Shown one piece after another: positions 60,447-64,000 of a DNA stretch of 64,000 nucleotides; the stretch's first letter is position 1, and the number at the start of each line of letters is the position of its first letter. The notes below the pieces were generated by a model, which was not told the origin of the DNA, ran no database searches, and was given only the letters and a program-made list of their open reading frames with translations. This stretch comes from Bacteroidales bacterium (GTDB lineage Bacteria; Bacteroidota; Bacteroidia; Bacteroidales; UBA932), in assembly GCA_017550655.1 (NCBI GenBank), contig JAFZOK010000017.1:124001-188000 (forward strand), read 5' to 3'. The translations under genes and the position numbers were made by a program.

Positions 60447-61532
60447 ATGACAACTGAAGACTTTTACAGGCTGAAAAGGGAACAGATCGCAAAGCAAAAT
60501 CCTTTCAGGATAGTAGACCTGGCTCAAATCAAGAAAGTAGACAAAGACGTCCTCTCCATTAACGGAATGGAAGTCAAGGCAAACAAGAATGCAACCCAAG
60601 TCCTTGACGAGATGATTGGCTTTAAAAAGAAGCAGGGAAGATCCATAGAGAAAGCATACGGCACAAGCAACATGCATTTCTTCTGGAACTATCTTGCCAC
60701 AGCTGAGTCTCTGACCAAGGAAACAAAGGTTGCTTTGGTTGCAGATCCGAAAAAGAAGGTCGTCTGCGATGCAATTGTTCTACAACAAGAGGCTATTATG
60801 GCTGAACAGTTTTTTGACATCGCCGAGCTGGTAATGGATGCAGGGAACCTTTCTCCCGCCAGCTATGAAAAGAGCAACGACGGGGCAGGTTTAATACTGA
60901 AAATGCAAAGCAATAACCCGATTTATCAAAACCTTACCCACAGTTTATTAAAAGATGAAGTGGGAGAAATGTTCATTACCAACAACTACTATATGAAATG
61001 GGGCCTTGGAACAGTCGAGCTCGGAAGATACCTGGAAAGAGTTGTTTGCTCAAACGGGCAAATAGTTACGGAAGAGGATTCTATAAGCAGAATCTATTCA
61101 ACCAACAACGTTGCGGTTAACGCTTTAATGGGAACTTTAGCTCTCAGCAAGGGTGCAGATCCGGTTTTTGACAGATTCAAGACAAAAGCCTTAACGGCAA
61201 TGGAGTGCCGTGCTTCTATGGCGGAGATGTTTATCGTGAAAGAAAAACTGCAGCAACTTCGCCTTGAAAAAGATCAGATCAGCATCATTAATCCATATTA
61301 TGAAGAAATGAAAATGTACAGCGACAGAGGCTATAACCTGGACACAATTGAAAAGAAGCGCCTTGCGATGTCTAGCCTGAAAGTCTGGGAGTTGTATAAC
61401 AACCTCACTGAATTTGCAACCCACACTCCGCTTTGGAAGGAAACCGACCACAGACGGTCTATTCTGCAGATGGAAGCAACCCGTTTCTTGCACAGGAGGA
61501 GGGATATCCGCCGCTATGCCGATATCTTTTGA
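60447..61532 (+). CDS. DUF932-like phage/plasmid protein
   Basis: 361 residues, no signal peptide. The central block GEMFITNNYYMKWGLGTVEL and LERVVCSNGQI resembles the RVVCxN region of DUF932 proteins, common in phages and plasmids and linked to recombination genes; the resemblance is from memory and partial. The C-terminal part has FLHRRRDIRRYAD. Cotranscribed with the RecA-fold ATPase from promoter 4; promoter 5 begins 4 nt after its stop. Confidence 0.6.
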   Translation: MTTEDFYRLKREQIAKQNPFRIVDLAQIKKVDKDVLSINGMEVKANKNATQVLDEMIGFKKKQGRSIEKAYGTSNMHFFWNYLATAESLTKETKVALVADPKKKVVCDAIVLQQEAIMAEQFFDIAELVMDAGNLSPASYEKSNDGAGLILKMQSNNPIYQNLTHSLLKDEVGEMFITNNYYMKWGLGTVELGRYLERVVCSNGQIVTEEDSISRIYSTNNVAVNALMGTLALSKGADPVFDRFKTKALTAMECRASMAEMFIVKEKLQQLRLEKDQISIINPYYEEMKMYSDRGYNLDTIEKKRLAMSSLKVWELYNNLTEFATHTPLWKETDHRRSILQMEATRFLHRRRDIRRYADIF

Positions 61533-61535
61533 TTG

Positions 61536-61572
61536 CTCTGCCTGATTTTGGCAGTAAAAGGCCGTATCTTTG
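61536..61572 (+). promoter_or_regulatory. Island regulon promoter 5 (exonuclease gene)
   Basis: CTCTGC-N9-GCA (61536-61553), 11 nt, TATCTTTG (61565-61572), 22 nt before ATG 61595. Starts 4 nt after the previous stop. Confidence 0.78.
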
Positions 61573-61594
61573 CCATAGAAATCATTCAAAAACA

Positions 61595-62122
61595 ATGAGA
61601 GATTTTGCAGCAATAGATTTTGAAACGGCAAACGGCGAGAGAACAAGCGTCTGCAGCGTAGGTCTTGTAATTGTCAGAAACGGAGAGATTAAGGACACGT
61701 TTTATTCGCTTATTCAGCCGGAACCAAACTATTACAACTGGTTTTGCACTCAGATACACGGGCTGTGCTGCGAGGATACGGACTGCGCTCCGGTATTCCC
61801 GAAAGTCTGGAAGGAGGTTGAGAAGCTGATAACCCTCAGCGATGAGGATGCCAGGCTTCTCGGTTCACCTACCCTGCCACTTGTCGCCCACAACAAAGCC
61901 TTTGATGAATCCTGTCTGAAAGCCGTCTTCCGCTGCTATCAGATGGATTACCCGGACTATCCGTTCTTCTGCACTCTCATAGCATCCAGAAAAGCTTTCC
62001 CGGATGCGGAGAACCATCAGCTCCAAACAATTTCAGAACTATGTGGCTATAACCTGGAGCATCATCATCACGCCCTGGCAGACGCTGAAGCCTGCGCCCG
62101 CATCGCCCTCCAGATTCTATAA
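61595..62122 (+). CDS. DnaQ-type 3'-5' exonuclease (DEDDh)
   Basis: 175 residues from ATG 61595. Exonuclease motifs: FAAIDFETANGERTSVC (ExoI, Asp-x-Glu), LVAHNKAFDESCL (ExoII, Asp) and HHALADAEACARIA (ExoIII, His and Asp), the DEDDh set. Resembles the stand-alone exonucleases linked to DNA pol III epsilon, with no BRCT or polymerase part. Convergent with the RhuM-Fic gene. Confidence 0.92.
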   Translation: MRDFAAIDFETANGERTSVCSVGLVIVRNGEIKDTFYSLIQPEPNYYNWFCTQIHGLCCEDTDCAPVFPKVWKEVEKLITLSDEDARLLGSPTLPLVAHNKAFDESCLKAVFRCYQMDYPDYPFFCTLIASRKAFPDAENHQLQTISELCGYNLEHHHHALADAEACARIALQIL

Positions 62123-62134
62123 AAGCCGGAGACG

Positions 62135-63115
62135 TTAGTTTCGTCTGTTAATAAGGCTAACTACTACCTTAACCATTGTGTCCATTTCGTCTGTACGGCT
62201 TTCCGCTATCATCAGAGTAAGGGCAACCAATGTTGCATCGGCGATGCGTTTGGTTCCATTCGGACGGTAAAGGATGCCGTTGTTTTGCATGAACCAGAGA
62301 AACAATGTGGCAGCAATTCTTTTGTTACCGTCCACAAAGGAATGGTTCTTGACAACAAGATACAGAAGCATTGCTGCTTTTTCCTCGATGCTCGGATACA
62401 AATCCTTGCCATCCCAGGTCTGATAGATCTGACCTATGCTGCTACGGAAACTAGCGTCCTTTTCCACTCCGAATATGCTGCTTCCTCCAAACTTTTTCTT
62501 CAAGCTTTTAATAGCTTCCATAGCATTGTCATAAGTTGCGTGGAAACGCTCCGGAGAAGTTGTATCCGCAATTTTCAGATTCTGATAGTCGTAAGAATCC
62601 AGAGTGTCCAGGGCGTATGTGTAGTCCCTAATTACATCAAACAATCCCGTTGCCTGATCTGATGAAAGCACAAGTTCCCTGCTGAACACATTCTCCAGAA
62701 GTCCCAGCGCACTCTTCAGGTCCTCATATTTCTGCTCGGAGACAATGCTGCGGTTCACGGCATAACCCTTTAGCATATACTGCTTGATGATTCCCGTAGC
62801 CCAGATTCTGAACTTGGTTGCCCGAACAGAGTTTACTCGATAGCCGACAGAAATGATCATATCAAGATTGTAGAATACTACCGGCTTATCTGAATTTGCA
62901 ATTTGCATTTTTTGCAAAGTGCTATTTTCTCTAAGTTCGCCGATGTCTAGGATATTTCTAATGTGTCTGGAGATACCAGATACATCAACACCAAATAAAT
63001 TGGCGATTGCCTTTTGGGTGGCCCAGATAGTCTCGTTGGAAGCATCCACCATCGCTTCCATTTTCACCAGCCCGTCTTCGGACTGATAAATTACAATGTC
63101 TTTTCTTTCTTCCAT
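62135..63115 (-). CDS. RhuM-Fic/DOC fusion protein
   Basis: 326 residues. N-terminal RhuM domain (~1-125: MEAMVDASNETIWATQKAIA, FGVDVSGISRHIRNI) related to phage Bro/KilA-type modules with a helix-turn-helix-like region; C-terminal Fic/Doc domain with HSFVDGNKRIAA, the HxFxDGN(K/G)R AMP-transfer motif. These are proposed AMPylation or phosphorylation toxins with unclear targets. No adjacent antitoxin on either side. The promoter is minus-strand TTTG, 19 nt, TATTATTG upstream. Confidence 0.9.
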   Translation of the reverse strand: MEERKDIVIYQSEDGLVKMEAMVDASNETIWATQKAIANLFGVDVSGISRHIRNILDIGELRENSTLQKMQIANSDKPVVFYNLDMIISVGYRVNSVRATKFRIWATGIIKQYMLKGYAVNRSIVSEQKYEDLKSALGLLENVFSRELVLSSDQATGLFDVIRDYTYALDTLDSYDYQNLKIADTTSPERFHATYDNAMEAIKSLKKKFGGSSIFGVEKDASFRSSIGQIYQTWDGKDLYPSIEEKAAMLLYLVVKNHSFVDGNKRIAATLFLWFMQNNGILYRPNGTKRIADATLVALTLMIAESRTDEMDTMVKVVVSLINRRN

Positions 63116-63514
63116 GATAAAAAAATGTTAAATCCGTCTGCAATAATAAGCAAACAATCCTTTCAGCCAAACAATTCAATCATTTGATTTTCAATTATTT
63201 TCGCGCACATATAGATATATCATAGATAATCTTTAAGGATTATCTGAGAAGGATATCATTATTTCATAATACACATAGAATTATCACATAGGAATTCCTA
63301 TATTGATATCGTTATATAGATTAATATGATGTAAATACTATATCTCTTCTCCACGAAGAAAATTCAGTACTCTGCCAAAAATCAACAGTATGTTTGATTC
63401 TGCCACTTTTTGGCAAAGGCAATGCTTTTCTTTGCATTGTGAAAAAAAAATCATCATCGCGATGAAATGATTTTGGAGATTCGGAGTATATAGAAAAAGA
63501 AAGGTATCTGGAGT
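63116..63514. other. Long AT-rich intergenic region with several dyads
   Basis: 399 nt without a gene. It holds the RhuM-Fic promoter (minus-strand TTTG at 63171-63168, 19 nt, TATTATTG at 63148-63141), an 8-bp hairpin AGATAATC/GATTATCT (63224-63245), a perfect 14-nt palindrome ATAGGAATTCCTAT (63288-63301), an inverted GATATCA/TGATATC pair (63252-63258/63304-63310), a CTCTGC half-site at 63370-63375, and regulon promoter 6. Confidence 0.6.
63398..63434 (+). promoter_or_regulatory. Island regulon promoter 6
   Basis: TTCTGC-N9-GCA (63398-63415), 11 nt, TTTCTTTG (63427-63434), 80 nt before ATG 63515. Same 37-nt architecture, longer leader than the others. Confidence 0.7.
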
Positions 63515-64000
63515 ATGATAAACAAGACGATTATCGAGTGCGTTCGCGCCATAGACACGGCCTTTGACGGAAAAAAATGGCGCAAGAAGGAAGAGACAAC
63601 AGAAATGTCTGCTGTTATCGGGAAAATCAAGAAGACTGCGGAAGATGAATTGGAGCATCTTTGCAGCCTGATGAACTTGAGCCAGGTGCAGGTTATCATC
63701 CTGTCTGCAATGTTACGGGCATCCGGGGCTTATAGAGTAAGTGACGAGGACCTTGCCGGCATAATCGGCATTGATTATCTGGAGTACATATCCTATACGG
63801 ATGAGATTGAGGGACTGAAGAAGGCCGGATACATAAAGATGTCTGACCGTGGCATTTCCATCTCTCCTGTAGCCATGAATGCAATAAAGCACAACAAGCC
63901 GCTTGAAGCGGAACAGGTTACAGGCCTGGACGCAAGGTCTGTCCTTAACCTTATCAAGGTAAAGCTCAAAGATCTGGAAAACAATGACATAACACATGAA
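63515..64000 (+). CDS. Unknown protein, N-terminal part (cut by window edge)
   Basis: 162 codons to the window end from ATG 63515 (MINKTIIECVRAIDTAFDGK). Helical N-terminus, then a probable winged-helix-like region (LSQVQVIILSAMLRASGAYR ... EEDLAGIIGI, then GLKKAGYIKMSDRGISI), as seen ahead of AAA+ modules in some ATPases. The part that would show an ATPase lies beyond the window. Driven by regulon promoter 6, so it belongs to the island regulon. Confidence 0.7.
   Translation, partial: MINKTIIECVRAIDTAFDGKKWRKKEETTEMSAVIGKIKKTAEDELEHLCSLMNLSQVQVIILSAMLRASGAYRVSDEDLAGIIGIDYLEYISYTDEIEGLKKAGYIKMSDRGISISPVAMNAIKHNKPLEAEQVTGLDARSVLNLIKVKLKDLENNDITHE

Noticed and set aside
63370..63387. Additional operator copy before promoter 6
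   Set aside because: Only the left arm matches (CTCTGC), the right arm reads ACAGTA, and spacing to TTTG is wrong; at most a half-site.
51342..64000. Island as a complete prophage or integrative element
   Set aside because: No integrase, transposase, portal, capsid, relaxase or flanking att-type repeats are visible within the window.
1..64000. CRISPR arrays or insertion sequences
   Set aside because: No regularly spaced repeats with unique spacers and no transposase frame were seen.

Overview
The window looks like the chromosome of an uncultured or gut-type Bacteroidales bacterium. The evidence is the Bacteroidetes promoter signature (TTTG, 19-21 nt, TAnnTTTG) in front of many genes, a Rho factor with a long Q/N/R-rich insertion, class III fructose bisphosphatase, ECF sigma/anti-sigma/outer-membrane receptor loci, an LptD of the Bacteroidetes type, and a radical SAM/lipoprotein cassette known only from this phylum. 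Genus cannot be fixed from the sequence alone.

Layout. 1-27 kb is housekeeping: rho (cut by the window edge), pepD, dnaA, an MCE protein and a cell-wall amidase on the minus strand; lptD, fbp and rpe on the plus strand; psd-cdsA-ftsH-rsfS (minus); birA (plus); a 5'-nucleotidase-like protein, pyrF, clpX, clpP, trigger factor and an ABC permease (minus); tpiA (plus); then a lipoprotein / radical SAM / lipoprotein operon. 27.4-28.1 kb holds a tRNA-Leu, a large inverted repeat, and a candidate structured RNA with an embedded 43-codon ORF. 28-33 kb has tandemly duplicated S41-like secreted lipoproteins, xpt, a C69 dipeptidase and a tRNA-Ala with an unusual T-loop. 33.5-39.4 kb has two ECF sigma loci with an outer-membrane barrel protein. 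39.4-51.3 kb is mixed metabolism, metal export and redox genes.

51.5-64 kb is an accessory island with no visible integrase or transposase. It carries a sigma factor, hipBA, an orphan HigA-like regulator, a phospholipase D-fold nuclease-like protein, a GmrSD/DUF262-type restriction-like protein in very AT-rich DNA, a PD-(D/E)XK-like protein, a RecA-fold ATPase, a DUF932-like protein, a DnaQ-type exonuclease, a RhuM-Fic protein and the start of an unknown gene.

Two patterns in this island are the main discoveries. (1) Six plus-strand promoters share an exact 37-nt architecture: a dyad (TCTGC-N9-GCA), 11 nt, then a -7 box. This defines a putative island-wide regulon. (2) The last ~160 nt of the PLD-like gene occur three times, each copy followed by a different cargo gene, which suggests cassette-wise assembly by recombination at that gene's 3' end.
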